Assembly: GCA_024228555.1 (NCBI GenBank)
Contig: JAAETI010000304.1
Location: 1 to 64,000 of the forward strand
Direction: 5' to 3'
Origin: a bacterium
GTDB lineage: Bacteria > Actinomycetota > Acidimicrobiia > Spongiisociales > UBA5794
Length of the DNA stretch: 64,000 bases
This document shows positions 17,667-26,402 of the stretch, in pieces (positions within the stretch are counted from its first letter, which is position 1; each line of letters starts with the position of its first letter). The notes below the pieces were generated by a model. The model ran no database searches, was not told where the DNA came from, and saw only the letters and a list, made by a program, of their open reading frames with translations. A program made the translations under genes and the position numbers.

Positions 17667-18941
17667 TTAGCTCTTATCGCGAGGTGGCTGGTCGTACCAT
17701 CGGTTCAGAGCCGGAGCGTAGCCTGCAAATCGAACTGCGCTTCCTGCGGCCCAACTCAGCGGCCGGGCAAATGCACCTGTCACGCCGGCAGTCGCGGCGG
17801 CGGCAAGTTGGAATGGTGCCGACAGCAAGCTGATCAATGCGATCTGGTTTGTCCGTCCTGCCGCCGTCATCTCCTGGATTACCAGCGTGATGAGGCCCAT
17901 CAAAAGGTTGGCCCCGATCGAGGCTGCGACAAGCCACGAAACCTCGTAGGCACCGGGGACGAGGCGCAGCATCGGGTTCCCCGCCCAGTCTGTACCAACC
18001 AGCGCGAGATACGCCACCGCAGCCGCAGTGACCAGCAGGGCGAACTGGAAACGAATCCGGCGAGCCGCGGCTCTATCGACCCGGATCGCGGCTTTCATGA
18101 CCCGCGGGCCAAGCACATAACTGAGTCCGGTACCGAGTACCAGGAGGGGGTGAGCAACGACACGGGCCGACTCCGCATAGCCCAGCACCTCGGTTCCAGC
18201 GATGTAGCCGATGATGGTGGCTGCTCCGAATTTCGTCACCGCCGGTATCCCGACCCCAGCGAGTAGGCCCGACCCAGACCGAACGAGGTCGCGCAGCAGA
18301 AGTGGCTCAACTGGTTCATCCGGGCGCCGCCACGGTGTTGCCAGCGCGATCCCGGTCAGCAGCGAGGACGCGTTGGCAACGGCAAGAGCACCGAACGGGA
18401 TCCAAATGCCAGGCACGTCACTCAGATTGAGAACGGCGATGGCGCCCACCGTTGCCACCAGCTGCGCCGACGACACCGCAACCGATGCCCACGATCGCTG
18501 TGCAATGTGGAGCAGCCGGCGAACGTGATCCTGGCTCGGCCACAAGAATGTGGTTAGGGCACCGGTGATCGCAAGCGGGGTGATGACCTCGGCTGTGGAG
18601 ATAGGTGCGGTGGCCAGGGCTGCAAATGCTATCGCCAGGACTCCCGCAAGAGACGGCCCCACGCCAAGCCGGAGGGTTTGGGAGAGAGCCCGGAGCCGTA
18701 TGCGTTGCGGCCAGGACACCGTCACAACTTCGGCGGGGACAAAGACGAGGTTGCTTGCCAGCACCTGTCCAAGGGTGAACGCGGTGAAGAAGACCGCATA
18801 TACCCCAATCTCCGATGCCTCGAGCACGTTGACCGCAACGAGGCCCGCCACAAACGTGGCGAGTGACGAAAGGCCGGCATCCACGACACCGGCCGACAAC
18901 TGCAGAGATCGGCTAGGTCTCTGGGCTTGCTGCTGGCTCAT
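17667..18941 (-). CDS. Wzx-like polysaccharide flippase, copy 1
   Basis: A 424-residue polytopic membrane protein of the MOP/oligosaccharide flippase type, with about 12 hydrophobic segments. It should move undecaprenyl-linked repeat units across the membrane. It is a clear paralogue of the protein at 30040-31329: both begin SAGVVDAGLSSLATF / PAGVVDAAIASIASF and share IGVYAVFFTAF / RGVYGVFFTAF. Its ATG overlaps the stop of the Wzy-like gene by 4 bases (ATGA), so the two are translationally coupled. Confidence 0.82.
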   Translation of the reverse strand: MSQQQAQRPSRSLQLSAGVVDAGLSSLATFVAGLVAVNVLEASEIGVYAVFFTAFTLGQVLASNLVFVPAEVVTVSWPQRIRLRALSQTLRLGVGPSLAGVLAIAFAALATAPISTAEVITPLAITGALTTFLWPSQDHVRRLLHIAQRSWASVAVSSAQLVATVGAIAVLNLSDVPGIWIPFGALAVANASSLLTGIALATPWRRPDEPVEPLLLRDLVRSGSGLLAGVGIPAVTKFGAATIIGYIAGTEVLGYAESARVVAHPLLVLGTGLSYVLGPRVMKAAIRVDRAAARRIRFQFALLVTAAAVAYLALVGTDWAGNPMLRLVPGAYEVSWLVAASIGANLLMGLITLVIQEMTAAGRTNQIALISLLSAPFQLAAAATAGVTGAFARPLSWAAGSAVRFAGYAPALNRWYDQPPRDKS

Positions 18942-20434
18942 GGCCGAACAGCCGCCGCACCGATGTTGGCCTCGCGGTCCTGGTCGATGTGGAGTTCGCC
19001 GCGGCGCGCCAAGACGGTCAACGCAGCACCTGCCCCGTAGAATGTCCAGAGCCAGATCGACACCTGCGGACCCTCGAGAGTTGGATCAAAGATGGCGTTG
19101 ACGAGGATCGGCACCGGACTCAACATGATCCAGCTGGCGATAGCCGTTTCACGGAAATGGCGGCGGGCTCGCAAGCGACGCCGGGTTATCTGCATCCCGG
19201 CGAACCACGAGAACCAGACAACGACCCAAAGCATCACGCCTACCCACCCCTGCCGCGCCAGTATGCCGACATGTGAGTTGTGGGGGTTGCGCAGCGGAGT
19301 AGTCGGGTCGGTGCTGATGTCATATCTCTCGCCCAGATCGGGCCCCGGCCCGAACCCGGCAATCGGTGTTTCCTCAGTGACATCTGAAAGCACTTCGCTC
19401 CAGATCCTCAGCCGCCACTCGGTCGTGTCCTGCTCGCGTGACGTACCCGCCTCACGATCGAAGATGCTCGTCACGTTGCCCACGAACTGCTCAACTGAGA
19501 CGTCGCGCTGATCAAAGACTTCAAGCCGAATGTCGAACGTGATTGCCAATGACGCAAGGACGATTCCGACGCTGATCATGACGAAGGCAAGGTCACCACG
19601 ACGTCGGCTCAGCATGAACATCAACAGCAGCAACGCAACGGTGGTGGCGACGAGGCCGCCGCGATTCTGCAGACCAGTGAAGAGGATCACGATGGTGCCG
19701 AGGCTGGTGAGAGCGATGCGCTGGCGGAGCGCAAAAAGGTGATTGTCGGCATCAACGAGCCACAGCCAGGCGATCCCAATCGCGGCGATCACCGACATGT
19801 TCCCCGTACGATGCGCCAGAACGGCGACATTCGAGTCGGGAACGCTGACGAGGAGGGCCGGGATCGTCTTGAGGACAATCGAAAACGGGTACCAGATCAG
19901 CATGAAGGGGAGGGCTCGGCCGAAAAGCGTCGACCAGCGATCGAGTCGCCGTGGATCCCACGCGATGAGCGAGGCGACGAGGAAGGCGGTCAGTCCGTAG
20001 TACCAGAGGGCGGAATCTCGGATGGCATCAAGCCCCCACGCCGGTGCCCCGAGGACCAGCAAGATGGCACCCCACAGCATGTAGAGCCGCAGCGTCTTGA
20101 AGGAGTGGCCACCCCGAACGAGCGGACTGACTCGGTTGGCGGAGGTGAGCATCATCGCAACGCCGATGGCGAGGACCAACTCACCCACGAACAACGGTGT
20201 TCCGGGGACATGGAACCACGCAAAGCCCCGATCGAGCATTGCGTACCCAAAGAGGGCGGCCAGCAGTGCGGTTTCGAACCAGCCCACGATGTTGGGTTCA
20301 GTCAGCTCGTCCTCGTGCGGAGCGGCGATCAGCGAGATCCCGCCTGTGATCCGGAAACGTGTGGACACCTGGCCTCGGGTTCCCAGAGTTAGCGCCAACA
20401 GGAAGGCCAGCGCGGTAGCGCCCCCGACCACCAA
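18938..20434 (-). CDS. O-antigen ligase/Wzy-like membrane protein
   Basis: A 498-residue (or slightly longer) membrane protein with about ten hydrophobic helices and a long extracytoplasmic loop in the C-terminal half (FGPGPDLGERYD, NPHNSHVGILARQGWVG). The loop motif PHNSHVGILA is typical of the O-antigen ligase/polymerase (Wzy_C) family. It probably polymerises repeat units delivered by Wzx. The first standard start in frame is TTG 20434, with no ribosome binding site; a strong AGGAAGGG at 20494-20487 instead precedes ATA (20482) and ATC (20479) codons in the same frame. Confidence 0.82.
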   Translation of the reverse strand: MVVGGATALAFLLALTLGTRGQVSTRFRITGGISLIAAPHEDELTEPNIVGWFETALLAALFGYAMLDRGFAWFHVPGTPLFVGELVLAIGVAMMLTSANRVSPLVRGGHSFKTLRLYMLWGAILLVLGAPAWGLDAIRDSALWYYGLTAFLVASLIAWDPRRLDRWSTLFGRALPFMLIWYPFSIVLKTIPALLVSVPDSNVAVLAHRTGNMSVIAAIGIAWLWLVDADNHLFALRQRIALTSLGTIVILFTGLQNRGGLVATTVALLLLMFMLSRRRGDLAFVMISVGIVLASLAITFDIRLEVFDQRDVSVEQFVGNVTSIFDREAGTSREQDTTEWRLRIWSEVLSDVTEETPIAGFGPGPDLGERYDISTDPTTPLRNPHNSHVGILARQGWVGVMLWVVVWFSWFAGMQITRRRLRARRHFRETAIASWIMLSPVPILVNAIFDPTLEGPQVSIWLWTFYGAGAALTVLARRGELHIDQDREANIGAAAVRP

Positions 20435-20486
20435 TGTGGTCGTGTTCGCCGCAACGAGAACTAGCGAGTCGCCTGTGATTATGTGT

Positions 20487-20494
20487 CCCTTCCT
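20487..20494 (-). promoter_or_regulatory. strong Shine-Dalgarno before a non-standard start
   Basis: AGGAAGGG on the minus strand sits 4 bases before in-frame ATA (20482-20480) and 7 bases before ATC (20479-20477). An in-frame TAA lies at 20509-20507. No ATG, GTG or TTG occurs between that stop and TTG 20434. Translation from ATA or ATC would add about 15 residues and complete the first membrane helix. Confidence 0.5.
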
Positions 20495-20554
20495 GTCGGT
20501 TGGAGATTAAGGCCTGCTGGGCTCGCAGGAGCCCGCTTGTGACTGTGTATTGGT

Positions 20555-22354
20555 CTAGCCAGCGGCATCTGTCGAGGAAAGGGCCGGATCTTGGTCTACG
20601 GGTTGCTGTGCCATCCGGATCATTTCGCGGCGCAGCGGTGCTCGGTTGTAGACATAGCCAATCGTCGGCGTGCCAACGGTGCGGAGCCGCTCCCGGAGCT
20701 CTGCAGCGTTGGGGGCGCTCCCGCCATGACCGACGACCACGAGTGTTGTATCGGCCAAGCGCAGGATGGTTCCGCTGTAGGCAACCCGCAGCAGCGGCGG
20801 GGTGTCGATGAGTACTAGGTCATAGTCGAGACGGAGCCGATCCATGATGGCGGACGCCCGTTCCGATGCGAAGAAGTCGGCAGACTCGGTCATCGCGATC
20901 CCGCGGCTGAAGAGAGTGAGCGTTCCGATCCCGCTGACGGCGATTTGGTGGCCCGCGGCATCGGTGTCGGCACCGTCGGGGGCGACGTCGGTCAGTCCAA
21001 AACGGGGTTCATCGGTGACCAGCATGCCGGTGAGGGATTGACCGACGAAGTCAGCGTCGATGAGTGCGACCCGGTTGCCGGCTTGGGCGGCCGCAAGCGC
21101 GGTATTGGCGGTGACGGTCGTGCTGCCTTCGAGGTGGGCTGCGGCAACGATGGCGACAGACGTCGACTGTGCTGGAAGCCCGTCGCTGTTACTGCCCTGC
21201 GGTCGGCCGGCGAGACCCGATGCCACGAATCGGAATGATTCTGCAGCGACTGAGGAAGACGCCTCGACGGTGGGGAGTTCGGTACGCAGCCTCTCCTCCG
21301 CGAACAGCGGGATATCGGCAATCAGATTGGTTCCCAAAACGACTTGCGGTTCGGTGCGGTCACCGAAGTGGCGGCGGCCACTAGCGAGGTAGAACGCCAG
21401 TGCTCCACCGAGCATGGCACCGAAGATTGCCCCTGCAACTGCGAGGACCGCGACCGATGATGGGGCGGCCGTCCGCGCCTCGACAACAAACGTTATCCCA
21501 CTGCCCGCGACTTCTGCGTCAACCATGAGTTCGTCGCGGCGAAGTTGCAGCGCAGCCAGCCGGGTCAGCAGATCCGACTGCTGGCGCACTATTGCGTCGT
21601 CAACCGTCGGGGTGCCAACCTCATCCAATGCAGCCTGCATTGTGTTGATCAGTGATTCGAGCTCGGCGAAGCGGTCGGAGAACTGCCCAAGGGCCAGATT
21701 GTCGTCGGCAGCTGGAGGGACATCGAGTGCCAGCAGCTCACCGACGGCGTTGTCGATAGCTGTTTCGAGGCTTGTGGCACTCGCCGAGAGCTCGGCCTCC
21801 TCCGCAAGCTGTCTCGCCAGACCGGTGAGTTCGGTCTCGAATTCCGCGATCGCCGCGTTGAGCTCGTTGATCGCCGAGGCGCGCGTATTGGCCGCGGCTT
21901 CGCGACTGACCTCGCGGTATGCGTCGATCACGGCATTGACTGTGGCGATTGCGGTGTCTGGGTCGACGTGGGAAAAGCTAATGGTGATGACGTCGGTCGA
22001 AGACGCGGACTGGACGGCGAGGCCCAGCTCGATCCACAACGCAGACACAGCACGCGGTGGCTCGGCTGCTGCGAGGTTGCGCTCTGCCGTCTCGGCGACA
22101 GCGTGCGAGCTAATGATCGCCCACTGGTTCGACACATGTCGGCGTGGATCGAGTTCTGCGTTGGCGGCGAAGACCGCAGACGAGCGCGGGTCCTGGACAG
22201 TGACCGATGCAGTTGCAGTCCATGTCTGGCTGTCGCTGGCGTAGTACCACCCTGCGATCCCAAACAAGATGGCAAAGAGCAACACGATGAACCGATACCG
22301 CCAAGCCGCACCCAAAAGGGTCGGCTGGAACGGGGTGGATTTGCGGTCGGTCAT
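20555..22354 (-). CDS. Wzz/BY-kinase fusion, copy 1, with altered Walker A
   Basis: A 599-residue polysaccharide co-polymerase. Residues 1-240 form a Wzz-type unit with a membrane helix at about 19-38, an extracytoplasmic coiled-coil-rich region and a second helix near 290-315. The C-terminal part is the BY-kinase/CpsD P-loop domain. Walker A' (LIDADF) and Walker B (VLIDTPPLL) are intact, but Walker A reads LEGSTT: codon 411 (21122-21124) is Ser where the ATP-binding Lys should be. There is no tyrosine cluster at the C-terminus. It is a paralogue of 43489-45324, which has GKTT. It probably regulates chain length without normal kinase activity. The start is ATG 22354; the frame is open further but without features. 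Confidence 0.85.
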   Translation of the reverse strand: MTDRKSTPFQPTLLGAAWRYRFIVLLFAILFGIAGWYYASDSQTWTATASVTVQDPRSSAVFAANAELDPRRHVSNQWAIISSHAVAETAERNLAAAEPPRAVSALWIELGLAVQSASSTDVITISFSHVDPDTAIATVNAVIDAYREVSREAAANTRASAINELNAAIAEFETELTGLARQLAEEAELSASATSLETAIDNAVGELLALDVPPAADDNLALGQFSDRFAELESLINTMQAALDEVGTPTVDDAIVRQQSDLLTRLAALQLRRDELMVDAEVAGSGITFVVEARTAAPSSVAVLAVAGAIFGAMLGGALAFYLASGRRHFGDRTEPQVVLGTNLIADIPLFAEERLRTELPTVEASSSVAAESFRFVASGLAGRPQGSNSDGLPAQSTSVAIVAAAHLEGSTTVTANTALAAAQAGNRVALIDADFVGQSLTGMLVTDEPRFGLTDVAPDGADTDAAGHQIAVSGIGTLTLFSRGIAMTESADFFASERASAIMDRLRLDYDLVLIDTPPLLRVAYSGTILRLADTTLVVVGHGGSAPNAAELRERLRTVGTPTIGYVYNRAPLRREMIRMAQQPVDQDPALSSTDAAG

Positions 22355-22722
22355 GACACTCCGGCGTCTGGAATAGGCGGGACGAAAATCGAGCGTACTA
22401 CAACCTGGAAACAGCTCACCTGAGGGTACGAGGGACAGGTCATTGGTTCGTTGGCTCGGTGTCGATCTGTGACGCCTGACTGATGATGGGGGCAGATAGA
22501 CCGATCTGGGTAGGGGGCTGACCTGTGGTGCGTGTCCAGGTCTTGTGGGGCTTGCCGCGCTCCAACCATCCCATATACTGCGAACGCATTCACAGAGAAC
22601 CCAAGGGGGCAGAGTTTCGTGGTGGGAACACATTCATCAATGTCACCGGCTGCAATCCGCCCGCGTGGCGGATCAGTAGTCAAGACGGGGGCCAGCCCGT
22701 CACAATTGAGAGGTAGGAAGCA
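22355..22722. other. divergent promoter region with leader hairpins
   Basis: A 368-base gap between the Wzz/kinase gene and the epimerase gene. I see no supportable gene; short frames at 22525-22726 lack features. It holds a good plus-strand promoter and a leader with two hairpins, ATCCGCC/GGCGGAT at 22655-22673 and GACGGG/CCCGTC at 22684-22701. A ribosome binding site (GAGGTAGGA) precedes the ATG at 22723. Confidence 0.6.
22552..22579 (+). promoter_or_regulatory. candidate promoter of the epimerase/decarboxylase gene
   Basis: TTGCCG (22552-22557) and TATACT (22574-22579) are 16 bases apart. Transcription would start near 22586, giving a leader of about 137 bases with two hairpins before the ATG at 22723. 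Confidence 0.45.
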
Positions 22723-23742
22723 ATGAAGATTGCGATCTTTGGTGTAGGCGGATTCATAGGTTCGAATCTCGTTGAGCACCTTGTCGAAGAAGGTGTCCAT
22801 GAAGTCGTCGGTATGGACGTCACGAATAGCAAGCTCGCCGGTATCGAGGGCGCCAACTTCAAGTACATCGAAGGCAACGTCGGCTCGGACGTGACAACGG
22901 CCGAAGAGCTGACCGAGTGGGCTGATGCCGTGGTGGACTTGATTGCCTACGCCAACCCGAGCATCTATGTCGAGGCACCTCTCGATGTCGTGCAGCTCAA
23001 CTTCTTCGAGAACATGAAGATTCTCGATTACTGCCTCAAGTACCAGACCCGCCTCATCCAGTACTCAACGTCTGAGGTATATGGGAAGCGGACTCGGGAC
23101 GAGGAGTATGTCGAGGACAGTTCTGATTTGGTCATGGGTCCGGTCACCAAGCAGCGTTGGATCTATGCGGCGTCCAAGCAACTGCTCGAGCGCATCATCC
23201 ACGGGCACGGTCTGCGTGGCGACCTCGACTACTCGGTAATCCGTCCGTTCAACTTTGTTGGGCCACGGTTTGACTACCTCGTGCCTGCGGGCGCCAAGGG
23301 TGGACCGCGTGTCTTCTCGCACTTTGTTTCGGCCCTGATCACGGGCGGACCTATCCATCTTGTCGATGGTGGCGGCCAGCATCGTTGCTTCACCCACATC
23401 AAGGATGCGTCAGAGGCTTTCTCCACCATCCTCGAGCACCCGGCTGCGCATAACCAGATCTTCAACATCGGCAACCCCGACACGAACATCACGATGCGTG
23501 GGTTGGCTGAGATGATGGGCGGGATCTATACCGAGCTCACCGGGAAGGCGCCTAGCAACGAGATCATCGAGATCTCGGGTGAGGATTTCTACGGCAAGGG
23601 CTACGAGGACATGGATCGGGTACCGCCGAATGTCGACAAGCTGAGGGCACTCGGTTGGACACCAAAGCGTGACCTAGACAACATCTTCCGCGAGGCGATC
23701 GCGTTCTACCTAGAACCCGAGCGCCACGCCTCGATTGTGTAG
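22723..23742 (+). CDS. NAD-dependent sugar epimerase/decarboxylase, ArnA-like
   Basis: A 339-residue extended short-chain dehydrogenase acting on a nucleotide sugar. NAD-binding GVGGFIGSN is at 7-15. STSEVYG and the YxxxK pair (YAASK) are the catalytic elements; RPFNFVGPR follows. The motif HRCFTHIKDA resembles the arginine region of the ArnA decarboxylase domain, and SE in STSEVYG matches the ArnA Ser-Glu pair. It could oxidise and decarboxylate UDP-glucuronate, for which UDP-glucose dehydrogenase is encoded at 41801. No ArnB aminotransferase is present, so a pentose or keto-pentose product is more likely than Ara4N. It is 122 bases before the next start, same strand. Confidence 0.85.
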   Translation: MKIAIFGVGGFIGSNLVEHLVEEGVHEVVGMDVTNSKLAGIEGANFKYIEGNVGSDVTTAEELTEWADAVVDLIAYANPSIYVEAPLDVVQLNFFENMKILDYCLKYQTRLIQYSTSEVYGKRTRDEEYVEDSSDLVMGPVTKQRWIYAASKQLLERIIHGHGLRGDLDYSVIRPFNFVGPRFDYLVPAGAKGGPRVFSHFVSALITGGPIHLVDGGGQHRCFTHIKDASEAFSTILEHPAAHNQIFNIGNPDTNITMRGLAEMMGGIYTELTGKAPSNEIIEISGEDFYGKGYEDMDRVPPNVDKLRALGWTPKRDLDNIFREAIAFYLEPERHASIV

Positions 23743-23847
23743 GAAGGGTGTTGGACAAATGCCGTGCAGACTCGTCTATTCCGACAACGATTCGGGTGCG
23801 CAAGGCCCGACGAGTCGAAGCTGGCATTGTTCGACACGCTCCTAAAA

Positions 23848-23861
23848 GGGTGTTCACACCC
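23848..23861 (+). other. hairpin between ribosome binding site and ATG
   Basis: GGGTG-TTCA-CACCC lies just after AAAAGG and 3 bases before the ATG at 23865. Folding would bring a distant purine tract close to the start codon, or hide the start region. Confidence 0.35.
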
Positions 23862-23864
23862 AAC

Positions 23865-26240
23865 ATGAGTAGCAATTGGTGGCGAGCCTGCAGTAGTGGG
23901 CTCGCCGTCGTTGCGCTGTTGGCGATGGCGCCGGCGGCGGGGGCGACCGAGGTTCCCGATGGCGACATCATGATCATCGCCGCACACCCCGACGACGACA
24001 TCATCACCGCGGCGGGCATCATCAGCGATGCCACCGACAACGGTCAAACGGTCACCATTGCCTATATGACCAATGGCGATCGGTGCGCAACTCCCAGCCA
24101 GACACCGGCGAACTGCTCAGCGGTGGACCCGGACATCGGGGACGTGAGGCAAGACGAGAGCGTCGACGCGCTCACCGAGGTGCTCGGCAGCGATTTCGTC
24201 GAAGACAACATGATCTTTCTTGGTTACCCGGGCGGCTTTCTTCCATATCTGCGCAACGGCACACCGCTTCCCGGCGACCTTGCGCACATCGCCACCTATG
24301 CCGACCAGGGCCTGAACAACACCGACTGGCACGACACCTGGAAGGGTGCGGGCTCTCAGCATGCTCTTTACACGGCAGGGGCCATATCCGAAGATCTCTA
24401 CGAATTGCTCCTTGAGTATCGGCCCGACCACATCTTCACTCACTCGGAGTTTGATAGGCATAGCGACCATCTCTCGACGTACCGCGAGGTGATGGAGGCG
24501 ATTGATGAAGTGCAGGACACTGTCCCGTCGTACGACCCATACGTTCACACGACCATCGTTCATGTAGCAGAACCGGCAATACCACTGTCGTGGCCCGCTT
24601 CAGCCGATCCGACTGCATGGCATGTTCCCGTTCCATTCCTCGACCACGATGATGTCAGTGATGGGGAACTGCTTTGGGCCAGTCGGGAGAGTTTCGAGGT
24701 ACCGGCCCCGATGCAGAGCACCAATCTGTCACAGAATCCAAAACGAGAGGCTATCGAAGCCCACGCAACACAAGCTCCGGACGAGGGTGGCTTCATCCGG
24801 AAGTTCCTTCACCGTGATGAGGTGTTCTGGATTGAGCGTCTTGGTGACCCGGAGGGAATCGCAGACGCCTACACGGTCGCCGAGGGCGGCGACATTGATC
24901 AGACGGATACCGGGCCTACCGGGGTCTTGGCCAACGATGTCCGCGGAGTATTGCTGGGACCGTCCACTCTGGGTCCGATGACAGCGTCGGCCGTGATTAG
25001 TGGTGTCGACCACGGCACCTTGTATCTCGACTCGGAAGGGTGGTTCACCTACACCCATGACGGATCCAACACCTCGTCTGATTCCTTCACTTATCGACCC
25101 AAGCAGGGTTCGTCGAACGGGACGGTTGCGACTGTGACCATCACAGTCATTCCAGACGATGAGGTTCCAACCGCCGACGACGACGGGCCCTACGACGTTT
25201 CTCACGGTGGCAGCCTTACGATATCGGCGCCCGGCGTCCTCGACGGGGACGTTGATCCTGAAGCGGGTGAGCTCACCGCGGCGGTCGAGGCGAACCCCAT
25301 CCACGGCACTTTGACGCTGAACGCCAACGGCTCGTTCACGTATGTCCACAACGGGACTACCACGACCGCAGACAGTTTTACCTATCGCGCCGTCGATGGG
25401 GGCGGCAATCAATCCAACATCGCGACAGTGACTTTGGACATCGCTCCCGCTTCTGGTTTCAACGTGTCGATCGCCGGCAGCGCCACTGGGGCAGAGGGCA
25501 CCCTCGCTTCGTTTACTGCCAACGTTTCTGGGGGCAGCGGCAGCTACACCTACGACTGGTCGATCAAGCTCGCCGGTGTCGAGGTCTTGCCGGGGAGCCT
25601 CTCCCAACTGACCTTCACCCCCGACGAAGGTGGCGTGTACACCGTTGAGCTGCTGGCAGGTGATGGCTCCAGCTTCGCGACTGACACATTCACTTTCACG
25701 GTGGTAGGTGACCTCGGCAGCAGTCCGTTCACCGGCGACATCATCTGGTTGGCGAACCGGGGTATCACTCGCGGCTGCAACGCCGATGGGACCGAGTTCT
25801 GTCCGACCGATACCGTGACCCGTGGCCAGATGGCGGCGTTCCTGGTCCGTGCCCTCGAGCTCACCGATGACGGTGGTGGCAACACTTTCACCGATGACGA
25901 CGGTTCCATTTTTGAAGATGACATCGCCAAGCTTGCCGAGTCCGGTATTACCCGTGGCTGCAACGCTGCTGGCACCAAGTTCTGTCCGGAGCAACGGGTG
26001 ACCCGTGGCCAGATGGCTGCGTTCTTGGTGCGGGCGTTTGCTCTCACTGATGACGGTGGCGGTAATTCGTTCACCGACGACGACGACTCGATCTTCCAGG
26101 ACGACATCGCCAAGCTGGCCGCGGCTGGTATCACCCTTGGGTGCAATCCACCTGCGAACACCAAGTTCTGTCCCGATGGTTTGGTGACTCGGGGACAGAT
26201 GGCCGCATTCCTGCTCAGGGCCGAGAGCTGGCTACCGTAG
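23865..26240 (+). CDS. secreted PIG-L/LmbE deacetylase with three SLH-like modules
   Basis: A 791-residue exported protein. Residues 1-28 are a signal peptide. Residues 33-300 are a PIG-L/LmbE zinc deacetylase domain with AHPDDD at 40-45 and THSEFDRHSDH, the two zinc and catalytic motifs. Two cadherin/VCBS-like repeats follow (GTLYLDSEGWFTYTHDG and GTLTLNANGSFTYVHNG mark them), then a PKD-like domain. From about residue 620 there are three SLH-like modules, each GIT.GC...FCP...TRGQMAAF. It probably removes N-acetyl groups from a surface glycan while held on the cell wall. The frame is open to TTG 23748, but the signal peptide fixes ATG 23865. Confidence 0.88.
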   Translation: MSSNWWRACSSGLAVVALLAMAPAAGATEVPDGDIMIIAAHPDDDIITAAGIISDATDNGQTVTIAYMTNGDRCATPSQTPANCSAVDPDIGDVRQDESVDALTEVLGSDFVEDNMIFLGYPGGFLPYLRNGTPLPGDLAHIATYADQGLNNTDWHDTWKGAGSQHALYTAGAISEDLYELLLEYRPDHIFTHSEFDRHSDHLSTYREVMEAIDEVQDTVPSYDPYVHTTIVHVAEPAIPLSWPASADPTAWHVPVPFLDHDDVSDGELLWASRESFEVPAPMQSTNLSQNPKREAIEAHATQAPDEGGFIRKFLHRDEVFWIERLGDPEGIADAYTVAEGGDIDQTDTGPTGVLANDVRGVLLGPSTLGPMTASAVISGVDHGTLYLDSEGWFTYTHDGSNTSSDSFTYRPKQGSSNGTVATVTITVIPDDEVPTADDDGPYDVSHGGSLTISAPGVLDGDVDPEAGELTAAVEANPIHGTLTLNANGSFTYVHNGTTTTADSFTYRAVDGGGNQSNIATVTLDIAPASGFNVSIAGSATGAEGTLASFTANVSGGSGSYTYDWSIKLAGVEVLPGSLSQLTFTPDEGGVYTVELLAGDGSSFATDTFTFTVVGDLGSSPFTGDIIWLANRGITRGCNADGTEFCPTDTVTRGQMAAFLVRALELTDDGGGNTFTDDDGSIFEDDIAKLAESGITRGCNAAGTKFCPEQRVTRGQMAAFLVRAFALTDDGGGNSFTDDDDSIFQDDIAKLAAAGITLGCNPPANTKFCPDGLVTRGQMAAFLLRAESWLP

Positions 26241-26402
26241 GACCACTGCAACTAGCCGATTATGGGGGGTTGCCATAGCGGCCGCAGATAGTAGTGAGTG
26301 ATACTCTCACAGTAGTTTCAGATATCCCGAAAGTCGTGCACGAAGCGCGGTTTTCATCGGTTTCGGCGGGGAACCTCGTCGCTCGATTGGAAGGTGACAA
26401 TC
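26241..26402. other. intergenic leader of the PD40 protein gene
   Basis: About 160 bases with GTGAG/CTCAC repeats around a GATACT (26303-26308) that could be a -10 box. GGAAGG at 26389-26394 is a good ribosome binding site for ATG 26403. Confidence 0.35.

Noticed and set aside
22525-22726. Short plus-strand frames before the epimerase gene
   Set aside because: They overlap the promoter and hairpin leader and have no protein features.
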